Assembly: GCF_947500695.1 (NCBI RefSeq)
Contig: NZ_CANMSS010000001.1
Span: 310,001 to 374,000 of the forward strand
Length of the DNA: 64,000 nt
Origin: an uncultured Pseudoteredinibacter sp.
Lineage (GTDB): Bacteria > Pseudomonadota > Gammaproteobacteria > Pseudomonadales > Cellvibrionaceae
Direction of reading: 5' to 3'
Below, piece after piece: positions 35,925 through 46,517 of this stretch (position 1 is the stretch's first letter; every line of letters starts with the position of its first letter). The translations under genes were made by a program, and so were the position numbers. The notes beneath the pieces were generated by a model. It saw nothing but the letters and a program-made list of their open reading frames with translations, ran no database searches and was not told the DNA's origin.

Positions 35925-37295
35925 CTATTTGGTCATATTTTGGCGGCTAATATGCTCTAATCGCCAGAGCAATAGGGCGGCGGCGATGCTGAGCGAGATC
36001 AGCAATGAAATCCAAAAACCCTTGGGGCCAGACGCAGGCATTATCACATCAGTAAGGCCTAATGTATAGCCTAGGGGAAGCCCAATACCCCAATAAGCAA
36101 AAAGGGTGATATACATGGTCACTTGGGTATCTTTATAGCCCCGCAGCGCGCCTGCTGCCGCGACTTGTAGGGCATCCGATACTTGGTAGGCCGCTGCAAA
36201 GAGTAGAAGCCCGGTGGCAAGTTCACGAATCTCGATGTCTTCACTGTAAACCCCAGTAATAGGCCATGCAAAAAAGTAGATAATTGCGGCATTGCTTATG
36301 GCGATGCTGCTTGCTAAAACCAGTGCTTGCCGCCAGGTGCGCTGTGCTGCCTGCTTATTACCAGCACCTAAACGCTGACCTACCTGAACGGTGATGGCGA
36401 TGCTCACGCTAAGGGGCAGCATAAAGGTTAATGCTGATACATTCATTGAAATCTGGTGCCCAGCGATAACGGTGGCGCCTAGTGATCCAATGAGTAGCGC
36501 GATAATGGAAAAAATAATAACTTCGGCGAAAACTGCGGCTGCAATGGGTAATCCAAGAGCCAGTATCTGCCAGCTCCCTTGGCGATCCAGCCAGCGAATA
36601 CCAGCTTCAAAAAGTTTAAGTTCCCGAAACTCATGGGCTTTAAAAAAATAGGCGGCTAGAGCCAGTGCATTGAGCCACATAACGCTGGCAGTGGCCCAGC
36701 CGCAGCCAGCGCCACCCATTGCAGGCAGGCCAAAGTAACCATGGATAAAAATAATGTTTAAGGGAATATTGGCAAAGAAAGCTAACAGGTTGATCTGCAT
36801 CACCGGCTTGCTGTGGCCGGTTCCCTCACTGCTGGCACGCAGTACTTGGTAGATGGCCGCTGCTGGCAAGCCAAATATCATGGCTTTTAAGTAGTCGATA
36901 ACAACGGGATGAACAACAGGGTCGATGTTCATAAACTCAAGCAAAAATGTTGCTTGGCTAATCAGTGCAGATGCGCAGAGCCCAAGTATTAAGCCTAACC
37001 ATAAACTTTGATGGATATGAGATTTTGCTTGGCTGATGTCGCTGGCGCCCCAAGCGTGGGCAACCAAACTAGAAGTCGCGCTAAAAAGCCCAACCATAAA
37101 CATTAACACTGGTAGCCACAAACTAAATGCTACCGCAACACCAGCTAAATCAATGGCGCTTACCCGCCCGGCCATAATAGTATCCACTACCCCCATGCCT
37201 GAAATAGCAAGTTGGGAAACTAGGATTGGCCAAGCGAGTTTGACCAGCTCGGGAAGCTGGTCAAAGCGGGATGATTTAAAAACTGCGTTGCTCAT
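35925..37295 (-). CDS. MATE family multidrug/cation antiporter (NorM type)
   Basis: 456 residues with twelve hydrophobic helices arranged as two similar halves. The N-terminal LPELVKLAWPILVSQLAISG with MGVVDTIMAGRVS is the typical NorM start, and the second half repeats the pattern (LALGLPIAAAVFAEVIIFSI). MATE proteins export cationic drugs or dyes using sodium or proton gradients. The gene is 51 bases downstream of the helicase's stop codon on the same strand, and 178 bases upstream of the receptor. Substrate is not predictable. Confidence 0.92.
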   Translation of the reverse strand: MSNAVFKSSRFDQLPELVKLAWPILVSQLAISGMGVVDTIMAGRVSAIDLAGVAVAFSLWLPVLMFMVGLFSATSSLVAHAWGASDISQAKSHIHQSLWLGLILGLCASALISQATFLLEFMNIDPVVHPVVIDYLKAMIFGLPAAAIYQVLRASSEGTGHSKPVMQINLLAFFANIPLNIIFIHGYFGLPAMGGAGCGWATASVMWLNALALAAYFFKAHEFRELKLFEAGIRWLDRQGSWQILALGLPIAAAVFAEVIIFSIIALLIGSLGATVIAGHQISMNVSALTFMLPLSVSIAITVQVGQRLGAGNKQAAQRTWRQALVLASSIAISNAAIIYFFAWPITGVYSEDIEIRELATGLLLFAAAYQVSDALQVAAAGALRGYKDTQVTMYITLFAYWGIGLPLGYTLGLTDVIMPASGPKGFWISLLISLSIAAALLLWRLEHISRQNMTK

Positions 37296-37346
37296 AGTAC
37301 TTGGAAAACTATTTGAGCTGCCTTGTACTACAAATAGCGTAGGCAG

Positions 37347-39131
37347 CTAGTCATCGTTTCTGTTACGTTGGGGTTTGCCTTTACGTTTGTCGGCCTGCGC
37401 TCCGCGATGCGGTTTTTTCTTGGCGCTGCGACGCTTACGTTCACCGCCCTCTGCAGGCTGATCACCACCTTCGTTGATGCTAAAATTACTGACTTGCTGG
37501 CGAATGCGCATTTTTTTCAGATGGTGGAAAATTTCTTTTGGCATACCATCTGGTAGATCTACAGTACTGTAGTCGTCATGTAAATTGATGCGACCAATGT
37601 ACTCGCTGTCGATGCCAGCTTCATTGGCAATAGCGCCAACAATATCACCGGGGCGAACGCCATGTTCGCGGCCAACATCAAGACGATAGTTAATCCAATT
37701 TACATCGCTGATATCCTCGCTTTTGCCGCGAGATTTTTTACGCTCTTTGCGATCTCTAGGCTCTCTGTTGTCACGAGAATCCCGGCTCTCTCGCGGCTCG
37801 CGGCGCGGCTTCTCTTCGGGTAGCTGCAACGGGCGGTCTTTTTGTGCCATAAACGCAAGCGCGGCTGCGATTTCGCTACCTGACTTTTCAAATTGGTCGC
37901 TGCATTCACTGACTAATTGTTGAAAGAAATCCAAGGTTTCATTTTCCAGTACGGCTTGTATTTGCTCTTTAAACTGGTCGATTCTTTGCTGGGATATTTC
38001 CGCAGAACTTGGCAGGCGATGCTTATCAATTTTTTGGCCAATAGCACGCTCAATAGTGCGTAGCATGCGAGTTTCTTTGGCGGTAATAAACAGTACAGCT
38101 TTACCACTACGTCCGGCACGGCCAGTACGGCCGATACGGTGTACATAAGCTTCGCTGTCGTAAGGAATGTCATAGTTAATAACGTGACTTACTGTGGCCA
38201 CATCAATACCGCGTGCTGCAACATCGGTAGCAACAATGATATCCAATTTCTGCTGTTTTAAGCGATTGATCGCACGCTCACGCAATTGTTGGCTCATGTC
38301 ACCATTGAGAGCGGCGCTGGCATAGCCGCGAGCTTCAAGTTTTTCGGCAACTTCTGCGGTGGCATTTTTGGTGCGCACAAAAATAATTACGCCGGTAAAA
38401 GGCTCGACTTCAAGCAAGCGGGTTAAGGTTTCGAGCTTTTCATGACCACGAACTTGCATATAGGATTGCTCAATGCGCTCAACCGTTGCAGTTTCGGCCT
38501 TGATTTTTACCGTAATGGGGTTGTTTAAGTATTGCTCGGTTACGCGTTGGATTTCTTTGGGCATGGTGGCCGAGAAGAGTGCAACTTGCTTTTCCTCTGG
38601 GCAATTATCCAAAATCCAGTTGACGTCATCGATAAAACCCATGCGGAGCATTTCGTCAGCCTCATCCAATACAAGGGCTTTCAAATTTCCGAGCTTCAAG
38701 GTTCCTCGACGCATATGGTCCATAACACGGCCGGGGGTCCCCACTACTACCTGTGCGCCGCGCTTTAATTGACGCAGCTGGCTGCCGTAATCTTGCCCGC
38801 CATAAATAGGCAGTACATGGAAGCCTTTCAGGTTTTCAGCATAGCGGCTGCAAGCTTCGGCAACCTGAATCGCCAGCTCACGGGTTGGCGCCAATATCAG
38901 TAATTGCGGGTGTTTTGTTTTAACATCGAGCTTGCTCAACAGGGGTAGGGCAAAAGCCGCCGTTTTACCGGTGCCGGTTTGCGCCATGCCTAAAATATCG
39001 CGGCCTTCAAGTAAGGGCGGGATACTGGCGGCTTGGATGGGTGAGGCTTGTTCATAGCCAACTTTAGCGACGGCTTTAACAATAGCATCGGGTAGGCCTA
39101 ATTCAGCAAAGCTGATAGCTTGATCGGTCAT
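37347..39131 (-). CDS. deaD: DEAD-box RNA helicase, CsdA/DeaD type
   Basis: 594 residues from the ATG at 39131. The frame is open 45 codons further up, but that part has no family resemblance, while MTDQAISFAELGLPDAIVKA is the usual start. Motifs: Q motif near 25-34, AQTGTGKT (50-57), PTRELAIQ, VLDEADEML, SATMP, and HRIGRTGRAG. After the RecA domains comes a DbpA-type RNA-binding domain (GDIVGAIANEAGIDSEYIGR) flanked by Arg/Glu- and Lys-rich tails, as in CsdA. It assists ribosome assembly and RNA decay in the cold. A long leader of about 400 bases upstream suits cold-shock control of this family. Confidence 0.93.
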   Translation of the reverse strand: MTDQAISFAELGLPDAIVKAVAKVGYEQASPIQAASIPPLLEGRDILGMAQTGTGKTAAFALPLLSKLDVKTKHPQLLILAPTRELAIQVAEACSRYAENLKGFHVLPIYGGQDYGSQLRQLKRGAQVVVGTPGRVMDHMRRGTLKLGNLKALVLDEADEMLRMGFIDDVNWILDNCPEEKQVALFSATMPKEIQRVTEQYLNNPITVKIKAETATVERIEQSYMQVRGHEKLETLTRLLEVEPFTGVIIFVRTKNATAEVAEKLEARGYASAALNGDMSQQLRERAINRLKQQKLDIIVATDVAARGIDVATVSHVINYDIPYDSEAYVHRIGRTGRAGRSGKAVLFITAKETRMLRTIERAIGQKIDKHRLPSSAEISQQRIDQFKEQIQAVLENETLDFFQQLVSECSDQFEKSGSEIAAALAFMAQKDRPLQLPEEKPRREPRESRDSRDNREPRDRKERKKSRGKSEDISDVNWINYRLDVGREHGVRPGDIVGAIANEAGIDSEYIGRINLHDDYSTVDLPDGMPKEIFHHLKKMRIRQQVSNFSINEGGDQPAEGGERKRRSAKKKPHRGAQADKRKGKPQRNRNDD

Positions 39132-39538
39132 TCTGGTTTCCAGGTGTTTGGGTGTAAAAGACTCCGGCAATAGCACGGCACTAGATTGCGATCTAGTGGG
39201 ATAAATGGCAAGGCAGGAGCACGGGTGGCGTTTCTTAAGGCGCCAATGTACCCAGCTTATGCACACTCATTCAGGAAAACCGTCTCAAGGGGGCGGGAAC
39301 CAAGTCGGGAAGAGGGGATACACCTAACAATAATTGGATGTAATGGATCTTCGATACTAAGCGGATACAAAAAAGTGGCGAAATTATACGCGCTTTGGCA
39401 TTAGTCACCAAGCAAAATATCACTTTGAGTCAATATTAACTGAATAGTGGTCGTGTAGAGGCGGCTTTACGCACCATTAGGGCTGATTTATAGGCTCAAA
39501 TGCGGGCGGCGAGAAGGGGATTGTCTAAAGTCCATCAA
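39132..39538. other. Long leader/intergenic region upstream of deaD
   Basis: 407 bases with no supported gene; the next gene (39539-40438) is on the same strand and ends here. The region must contain the deaD promoter and its 5' leader. No Rho-independent terminator for the upstream gene was recognised. Long 5' leaders are typical of cold-inducible helicase genes, but a specific fold could not be established by eye. Confidence 0.5.
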
Positions 39539-40438
39539 TCATGGTTTATCGATATAGATTAAATAACGTGAGTGTTCTGATTTCGACTGTGTGCTGAATT
39601 TTCGCTCGTTGTTGGCGGGGTTATCTGATTTGAATAATAACTGATCCAAGCTGTACCACTGTTTCAGTTTAATGCTTTTGGATCTCTTGAGTTGTTCCAA
39701 CCATTGTTGTGAGGTCTCATCCCAATAGTGCTGGGTTACCTTAAGTGTCGGACTTGAGTCCTCCCTAGTAAACAGAGTAAAACCAAAACTCACTGGGCTC
39801 TTCAGCTCTGTTTCGATGGCCAGCCACTGCTCGTTTTGCTTCGGAGGTTTTTTACTTAAGGCAGAGCGCTCTTCATTGTAACTTGTTCTGTGCGTAGCTA
39901 TTTTGCCTTGATATTGCTTCTGAGCGATATGCGTTTTATTTGGCTGCATTGTCTGCTGTGACAGTCCCTTGGGGGGGTGATGCCAGTTGCGTGGGCTTAA
40001 AAGGATTTCTTGCCCAGGGGTCAGGATTAAGTTTAGGTCTTTGTATCGACCGTTGCTTTTGACTGTGTTTATAATTTTGTGCCTGGCTTCAGTGTGCTTG
40101 CCTTGAGCTGTGGCTTTGAGCTGCTTATTTGGGTGTTTGCCATAGTAGAGTCTCATCGTATAGCTGCTCGATAGAGCTTCATGTTTACGTAACCATTGTT
40201 GCAGCTGCTGGCATTGTTGCGGGGGGAGCTGAGCATCAACTTGTCCGTTTAACACCAGGATGAATTGTCCAGAAGATGTAGGCCACTGTTCGAGGGCTTG
40301 CTTGGCTGTACTGTCATCCCAATTGCTGAGTGAATAGTGGCAGCTTAAGTTTGTATTTGAGTAGGCGCTGGGGACAAGCATTAATCCGCAGCCTGCCGCT
40401 AAAAAAATGATTATGAATGCTCTTATACAGCGCTGCAT
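39539..40438 (-). CDS. Unrecognised secreted protein
   Basis: 299 residues from the ATG at 40438, selected because MQRCIRAFIIIFLAAGCGLM followed by LVPSAYS makes a clear signal peptide; the frame continues upstream to a TTG at 40570 without any start signal. The mature part is rich in Gln, Lys, Ser and Asn, with the conserved-looking LSPRNWHHPPKG and a C-terminal segment ending RYLIYIDKP. I recognise no family, no catalytic motif and no repeat. The composition resembles a periplasmic or cell-surface protein. It is divergent from the small flagellin-like gene (269 bases apart), so the two may share a regulatory region. Confidence 0.55.
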   Translation of the reverse strand: MQRCIRAFIIIFLAAGCGLMLVPSAYSNTNLSCHYSLSNWDDSTAKQALEQWPTSSGQFILVLNGQVDAQLPPQQCQQLQQWLRKHEALSSSYTMRLYYGKHPNKQLKATAQGKHTEARHKIINTVKSNGRYKDLNLILTPGQEILLSPRNWHHPPKGLSQQTMQPNKTHIAQKQYQGKIATHRTSYNEERSALSKKPPKQNEQWLAIETELKSPVSFGFTLFTREDSSPTLKVTQHYWDETSQQWLEQLKRSKSIKLKQWYSLDQLLFKSDNPANNERKFSTQSKSEHSRYLIYIDKP

Positions 40439-40707
40439 AAAACAAGCATGAATATTCACAGTGTTTGAGCCTACTTGCCTGAGAGAGGGTATTGCCATCA
40501 TAACAGAAGTTTTAGAGTTGTTTTTTTGACGCCGGCGACAAATACAATTGCCTAAATGCTTTGCTGTCAATAAAGTGTTTTTAGGCTCATTGTTGAGTAG
40601 CCTTTAATCGGCCGCCTAGCGAATTTACGACCTTTCATCCTGAATAAAGGGATTTACATACGAAGTCTTTGCATAATTTTAAGGTCAATAGGCTTGAGGG
40701 TTTTGTG

Positions 40708-41409
40708 ATGCCTGGAATCAATGACTTTGGTGGTTTCTCTCCAAGTTTCAGCAGTAATAATCGCGAGCTGAGCGATAGCATTCGCCAGCTCGGCAGTGGA
40801 AGCCGCATTAACTCCGCAGCCGATGATGCGGCGGGCCTTGCTCAAGATACCCGTTTTGACTCTCAGATAAGAGAGAATACGGTGCTTAGCCGAAATCTTG
40901 GTGATCAAATTGGGCTCAATCAGATATCAGAGGGCTATTTAAAAGGCGCTCTCGAAGGTGTAGCGCGCGCCCGCGAGTTAGTATTGCAGTCCGGAAATGG
41001 TACCAGTGATGCAGCTTCTTTACAGCCTGAGGCTGATAATATCGTTGAGACCGTTAATGATCTGGCGGCACAGGGCTTTGGTACCGATGCCGAGGCTGAG
41101 GCGTTTCTTTCGGAACTTAATTTATCAGGCTCAGTGGAAGATAATTTATCTGCGCTTGATGATCTGCAGGGCCGCTTGCTGGAGAGAGCTTCGGATCTAG
41201 GAGCACAAAGCAATGGTTTGGAAGCGCGAGTTAATAATTACGAGGTCAGTAATATTAATCTGTCAGCCGCTAAAAGCCGCCTTTCCGATACGGATTATGC
41301 TCAGGCTGTGAGTGAAAAAAGTAAGCAGCAGACCTTGCAGCAGGTACAAATAACCCTGCAAAAAGAAAAAAACGAACAAGCTGGGGCTATTATCGATCAG
41401 CTCATTTAG
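40708..41409 (+). CDS. Solitary miniature flagellin-like protein
   Basis: 233 residues from the ATG at 40708 (GAGGG lies 7 bases upstream; a longer frame starts at 40669 with no such site). The N-terminal domain carries the flagellin D1 signature LGSGSRINSAADDAAGLA (28-45) and the C-terminus has KSRLSDTDYAQAVSEKSKQQ (189-208), the counterpart of the flagellin end helix. The middle variable domains are missing and the final residues (GAIIDQLI) are not the usual ones. It sits far from any flagellar gene, with a GNAT gene next to it. It could be a reduced filament subunit, a hook-filament-like or other coiled-coil export substrate, or a decaying copy. Confidence 0.75.
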   Translation: MPGINDFGGFSPSFSSNNRELSDSIRQLGSGSRINSAADDAAGLAQDTRFDSQIRENTVLSRNLGDQIGLNQISEGYLKGALEGVARARELVLQSGNGTSDAASLQPEADNIVETVNDLAAQGFGTDAEAEAFLSELNLSGSVEDNLSALDDLQGRLLERASDLGAQSNGLEARVNNYEVSNINLSAAKSRLSDTDYAQAVSEKSKQQTLQQVQITLQKEKNEQAGAIIDQLI

Positions 41410-41446
41410 GCTGATCGACAACAGTCTAAAATAAAGATGTTAAGCC

Positions 41447-41869
41447 TTATCTTTGATAAACCATATTGCGGTGCGGGATGCCCGCGTCCATGAACTCCGG
41501 CCCTTCTGCGACAAAGCCGTAGCGCGCATAAAAACCAATCGCTTGTGTCTGAGCGTGTAGGAAAATATCGGTATATCCTTTTTCTAAGGCGTATTCAACG
41601 GCCGCTAATAGTAGCTTTGCGCCTAGACCTGTGCCTCGTTCTGATTGCAGTACTGCCATACGCCCAATTTGTCCGCCTGGCAATAATCGAGAGGTGCCTA
41701 CTGCTTTCCCTGTTTCATTGGTCGCTAAAAAGTGCACGCACTGCGGATCTTTTGGGTCGAATTCTTCCTGTTCTGGCACGCCTTGTTCGTCGATAAAAAC
41801 CTCGCGGCGTATTGCCATGAGCTGTGTTTCTGCATCGGCCCAATCAACTTTCGATATTTCTATGCTCAT
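41447..41869 (-). CDS. GNAT acetyltransferase, ElaA/YjcF-like
   Basis: 140 residues. The acetyl-CoA-binding motif A is seen as IGRMAVLQSERGTGLGAKLL, preceded by RREVFIDEQGVPEQEEFD, a stretch typical of the ElaA/YjcF group, and ended by AIGFYARYGFVAEG. Substrate is unknown; members often acetylate small amines or protein N-termini. Start 12 bases after the roxA stop codon, so it lies in the same minus-strand transcript as roxA and purB. In pseudomonads a GNAT gene also sits near purB, as I remember. Confidence 0.87.
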   Translation of the reverse strand: MSIEISKVDWADAETQLMAIRREVFIDEQGVPEQEEFDPKDPQCVHFLATNETGKAVGTSRLLPGGQIGRMAVLQSERGTGLGAKLLLAAVEYALEKGYTDIFLHAQTQAIGFYARYGFVAEGPEFMDAGIPHRNMVYQR

Positions 41870-41881
41870 AGACTGTTCCGC

Positions 41882-43030
41882 TTAGTAGTCGTCTTGATCT
41901 TCGTAATAGGCAGCAAGGCTTATTAGTTGTTGTATAAAGCTAAGCCCAGACTCATATTTTTCGAACTGTTCGATCACGTCTTGGCAGATAAGTGTATCTT
42001 GTTCGCAGATATCTATAGCAACTTGCACAGGACAATGTAGCTGTTCTCCATTAACAAAAAGCTCGGCGCTACCATCTTGTTTACGGAAAAATAGACAGCG
42101 CGTTTCACTGGCTTTAATTAGATACTCTGGCAGCTCGCTCGGAGTTTCAGTTAGGCCAGCTTCATTGCAATATTTGGTTTCGCTTAACATGCGGCCAAAC
42201 CATTGGGCAATTTCTTCTGGAGAACTTTTTAAACGTTCCAGCAAAATATCTTGTACACGTTTTATATCTTCACCCAGCAATTCGTGACTGTGTGCACGAG
42301 TTTTAATACTTGGATCCTGATAGCGCTGAAACTCACTGAAGCTCTCGGCCAGCGATTGAAAATGTTCTTCGATAAGTTGTGCTTGGCTAGGTGCTCGAAA
42401 ACCCACGGAATAGGTGATGCAATCTCCTTGGGCGATTCCCCAGTGTGCCACTTTAGGCGGCAGATAGAGGATATCTCCGGGTTCTAAAACATGGCTTTCT
42501 AGGCATTGAAATTCTTGCAAAATATTCAGTGGGGTTCCGGCGAGTTGTGCGGAATCTTCATTGCAACTTTGGCCGACTTGCCAATGGCGTTTGCCATAGC
42601 CCTGCAATAAAAATACGTCGTAATGATCGTAATGTGGTCCAACACTGCCGCCATCAACCGCAAAGCTTGCCATAACATCATCAAGGCGCCAGTCGGGTAA
42701 AAACTGAAATCTTTCGCGTAAATCCTTGAGCTCTGGAATGTACAAATCCAAGGCTTGCAGCAGCAGTGTCCAATTGCGATCTGGCAGCTCTTGGTAAAGC
42801 GTTTCTTCGAAAGGCCCTTTGAGCAATTGCCAAGACTTGTCCTGATGGCTTTCAAGAACAATCCTTGACTCTATCTCTTCCTCAAGGCTGAGCCCAGCCA
42901 TTTCATCTGGGCTAATAGGGGTTTCAAAGCCGGGCAAAGCCTGGCGTATCAGTAGGGGCTTTTGTTGCCAGTATTCACTAAGAAACTGTTCTACTGAAAT
43001 ATCACCAAGCTTGCTGAGTTTATGGCTCAT
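41882..43030 (-). CDS. roxA: Ribosomal protein uL16 arginine 3-hydroxylase, RoxA/YcfD family
   Basis: 382 residues, the normal size. A cupin (JmjC) domain holds the iron ligands H133 and D135 in GPHYDHYDVFLLQGYGKRHW and the distal His in LPPKVAHWGIAQGD. The N-terminal YWQQKPLLIRQALPG is characteristic of the family. The enzyme uses iron, 2-oxoglutarate and oxygen to hydroxylate an arginine of ribosomal protein uL16. A C-terminal winged-helix-like domain follows. It lies 30 bases downstream of purB, in agreement with the purB-ycfD neighbourhood of other gammaproteobacteria. Confidence 0.93.
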   Translation of the reverse strand: MSHKLSKLGDISVEQFLSEYWQQKPLLIRQALPGFETPISPDEMAGLSLEEEIESRIVLESHQDKSWQLLKGPFEETLYQELPDRNWTLLLQALDLYIPELKDLRERFQFLPDWRLDDVMASFAVDGGSVGPHYDHYDVFLLQGYGKRHWQVGQSCNEDSAQLAGTPLNILQEFQCLESHVLEPGDILYLPPKVAHWGIAQGDCITYSVGFRAPSQAQLIEEHFQSLAESFSEFQRYQDPSIKTRAHSHELLGEDIKRVQDILLERLKSSPEEIAQWFGRMLSETKYCNEAGLTETPSELPEYLIKASETRCLFFRKQDGSAELFVNGEQLHCPVQVAIDICEQDTLICQDVIEQFEKYESGLSFIQQLISLAAYYEDQDDY

Positions 43031-43060
43031 TATTTGCCCGTCTAATAGTTTGCTGAGCGA

Positions 43061-44434
<1,374 letters not shown>

Positions 44435-44594
44435 TCACAGTTTTCTGGCAAGGTTGGGGTCAAGACATAAGCTAGACACTAGCTTCGGGCCCTTTATGGG
44501 CGCGCCTAGACCGATAATTTAAGCTGCGGCATTCTACCTGAAATACCGCCTGAATTTAATGGTTTCGTCGTTCTAGAGGGTAAACGTTGTTGCT

Positions 44595-45224
44595 TTAATT
44601 GATTTCTTGCAGCCAGTTCTCGGCGGCTCGCAATAAACGTTTGCGATGAAATAGGATATCCAGCCGGCTGCCGCCAACTTGCCGCCATAACGTTGCGCTG
44701 CGAATGGCTGCAAGCAACAGCGCCCTTACTTGCTCAGCGATTCGTTGTTGCTGCAGGTAACTAGCGTCTCCCATCACCTGAATTCTAAACTTATAGCGGC
44801 TGATGCTTTCACTGTAAGCGCTGGCGATATTGGCGATAACGCTATCGTGGGTGACATTGTCAAAATGCTCAGCTTGGCGCTGGCTGTGCGCTAGGCGCTC
44901 AGCAATGAAGCTCAATGATTGTGCATCTTTGCTGAGTTTTTTCTGCAGATGGAGCACGCCCATGACGTAGCGCATGGTATTGGGGTGTTCTTTGTCAGGC
45001 CTGTTATCTAACAGTTGTGCCATGATTCGAAGCCCCATGTCCAAACCTTGGGGACCTCCATAGACGGCTTCGGTGCTACGGGGGTTCTGCTCAAATAAGC
45101 TAGCAATGGCGCATTGGTATGGCTCGCTTGGCAAGTAGCCGCTGCGGGCGATCTGGTCAACTAGGGCGGTGCTTTGAAATACTCCGGCCAGCGCTAGGCT
45201 TACATCTTGCCAATTCTTTGCCAT
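44595..45224 (-). CDS. hflD: High-frequency lysogenization protein HflD homolog
   Basis: 209 residues, mostly helical, with MAKNWQDVSLALAGVFQSTA at the start and LDILFHRKRLLRAAENWL at the end, matching HflD (YcfC). The family is a membrane-associated helical protein found between mnmA and purB. In E. coli it affects lambda lysogenization through the CII protein; its normal cellular role is unclear. It starts 14 bases after the mnmA stop, so the two are cotranscribed. Confidence 0.92.
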   Translation of the reverse strand: MAKNWQDVSLALAGVFQSTALVDQIARSGYLPSEPYQCAIASLFEQNPRSTEAVYGGPQGLDMGLRIMAQLLDNRPDKEHPNTMRYVMGVLHLQKKLSKDAQSLSFIAERLAHSQRQAEHFDNVTHDSVIANIASAYSESISRYKFRIQVMGDASYLQQQRIAEQVRALLLAAIRSATLWRQVGGSRLDILFHRKRLLRAAENWLQEIN

Positions 45225-45238
45225 AAAAATCTAGAAAC

Positions 45239-46387
45239 TCAGTTAGCCGCTTGTTCAAGCTCGCTATATGTTTGGTCAAAGGCTTGATCGATAACTGCTC
45301 CACCTAAGCATATCTCACCTTGGTAAAACACAATAGACTGTCCAGGGGTTACGGCACGCTGGGGCTCTGCAAAATTAACCTGCAGCTCGCCGTCGGTGCT
45401 GGCTTTTACCCAGCACTCCTGATCGGCCTGGCGGTAGCGTATTTTGGCTTGCCCATGGAAGGTGGCGCCATTAGCGCAAGGGTTGTCGCCTATCCAGTGG
45501 CACTGGCTCGCTTTTAGAGAGTGCTTGTATAGTCGGGGGTGGTCACTTCCTTGCGCGACCAGAAGAACATTTCTTTCCAAGTCTTTGTCGACGACATACC
45601 AAGGCGCTTCGGCTTGACCCTTAACGCCGCCAATGCCTAATCCTTGGCGCTGACCGATGGTGTGATACATCAAGCCGCTGTGCTGGCCCAGCTCATTACC
45701 ATCGAGATCTTCGATTACACCTGGTTGGGCAGGTAGGTACTGGGCGAGGAAGTCCTTAAAGCGGCGCTCGCCAATAAAACAGATACCGGTACTGTCTTTC
45801 TTGTTATGGGTAACGAGCCCATGTTCTTCGGCAAGTGCTCTAACCTCGGGCTTTTCTAGCTCGCCAACGGGGAATAAGGACTTGGCAAACTCAGCCTCGC
45901 TTACTGCGTGCAAGAAATAGCTTTGGTCTTTGTTGTTGTCTAGGCCTTTCGCTAGATAGGTGCGCTCGTTCTGGTCTACGCGTTTTACATAATGACCAGT
46001 GGCAATGTAATCCGCACCAAGCAGCTCAGCATAGTCTAAAAAGACTTTGAACTTAATTTCGCGGTTGCAGAGTATGTCGGGGTTTGGGGTTCGGCCCGCC
46101 TTGTATTCCGCTAAAAAGTGCTCAAATACATTGTCCCAGTATTCAGCGGCAAAGTTGGCACTATGTAGCTCTATGCCCAGCTTATTGCAGACCGCTTCCG
46201 CGTCAGCCAGATCGTCCTTTGCCGTACAGTATTCACTGCCATCATCTTCGTCCCAATTTTTCATAAACAAGCCTTCAACCTGGTAACCGGCCTGGATCAG
46301 CAAAAGGGCTGAGACAGAGGAGTCGACACCACCGGACATGCCGACAATGACTTTGGTTTGGGCGTTAGGTTTGCTGTTTGGGCTCAT
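45239..46387 (-). CDS. mnmA: tRNA-specific 2-thiouridylase MnmA
   Basis: 382 residues from the ATG at 46387 ([20 protein letters not shown]). An upstream TTG at 46420 adds 11 residues without family support. The PP-loop [18 protein letters not shown] binds ATP; the catalytic cysteine pair lies in [12 protein letters not shown] and [10 protein letters not shown]. MnmA puts sulfur on uridine 34 of tRNA-Lys, -Glu and -Gln. A C-terminal beta-barrel domain has the [15 protein letters not shown] end typical of the family. Gene order nudJ-mnmA-hflD-purB follows the usual pattern. Confidence 0.95.
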   Translation of the reverse strand: MSPNSKPNAQTKVIVGMSGGVDSSVSALLLIQAGYQVEGLFMKNWDEDDGSEYCTAKDDLADAEAVCNKLGIELHSANFAAEYWDNVFEHFLAEYKAGRTPNPDILCNREIKFKVFLDYAELLGADYIATGHYVKRVDQNERTYLAKGLDNNKDQSYFLHAVSEAEFAKSLFPVGELEKPEVRALAEEHGLVTHNKKDSTGICFIGERRFKDFLAQYLPAQPGVIEDLDGNELGQHSGLMYHTIGQRQGLGIGGVKGQAEAPWYVVDKDLERNVLLVAQGSDHPRLYKHSLKASQCHWIGDNPCANGATFHGQAKIRYRQADQECWVKASTDGELQVNFAEPQRAVTPGQSIVFYQGEICLGGAVIDQAFDQTYSELEQAAN

Positions 46388-46517
46388 GGGGGCTGCTGTA
46401 TGACAAATGACATCTTTCAAAATAGGGGGCGCATTCTACTGTTGCATGGCCAAACTGTCCAACCGCTGGGGTGGCCCTTACATGCCTTTACCCTTGGTCT
46501 GTGTGCACTAGAGGTTT

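Noticed and set aside
39539..40438. CsiV peptidoglycan-binding protein assignment for the unknown secreted gene
   Set aside because: The final residues look loosely similar, but the N-terminal family motif and the spacing do not match.
40571..40599. Sigma-28-like promoter for the flagellin-like gene (TAAAGTGT)
   Set aside because: The -35 half is good, but the spacing is 13 and the -10 half matches the consensus in only about half of its positions.
41394..41417. Terminator after the flagellin-like gene
   Set aside because: CGATCAGC and GCTGATCG form a good stem across the stop codon, but no T-run follows.
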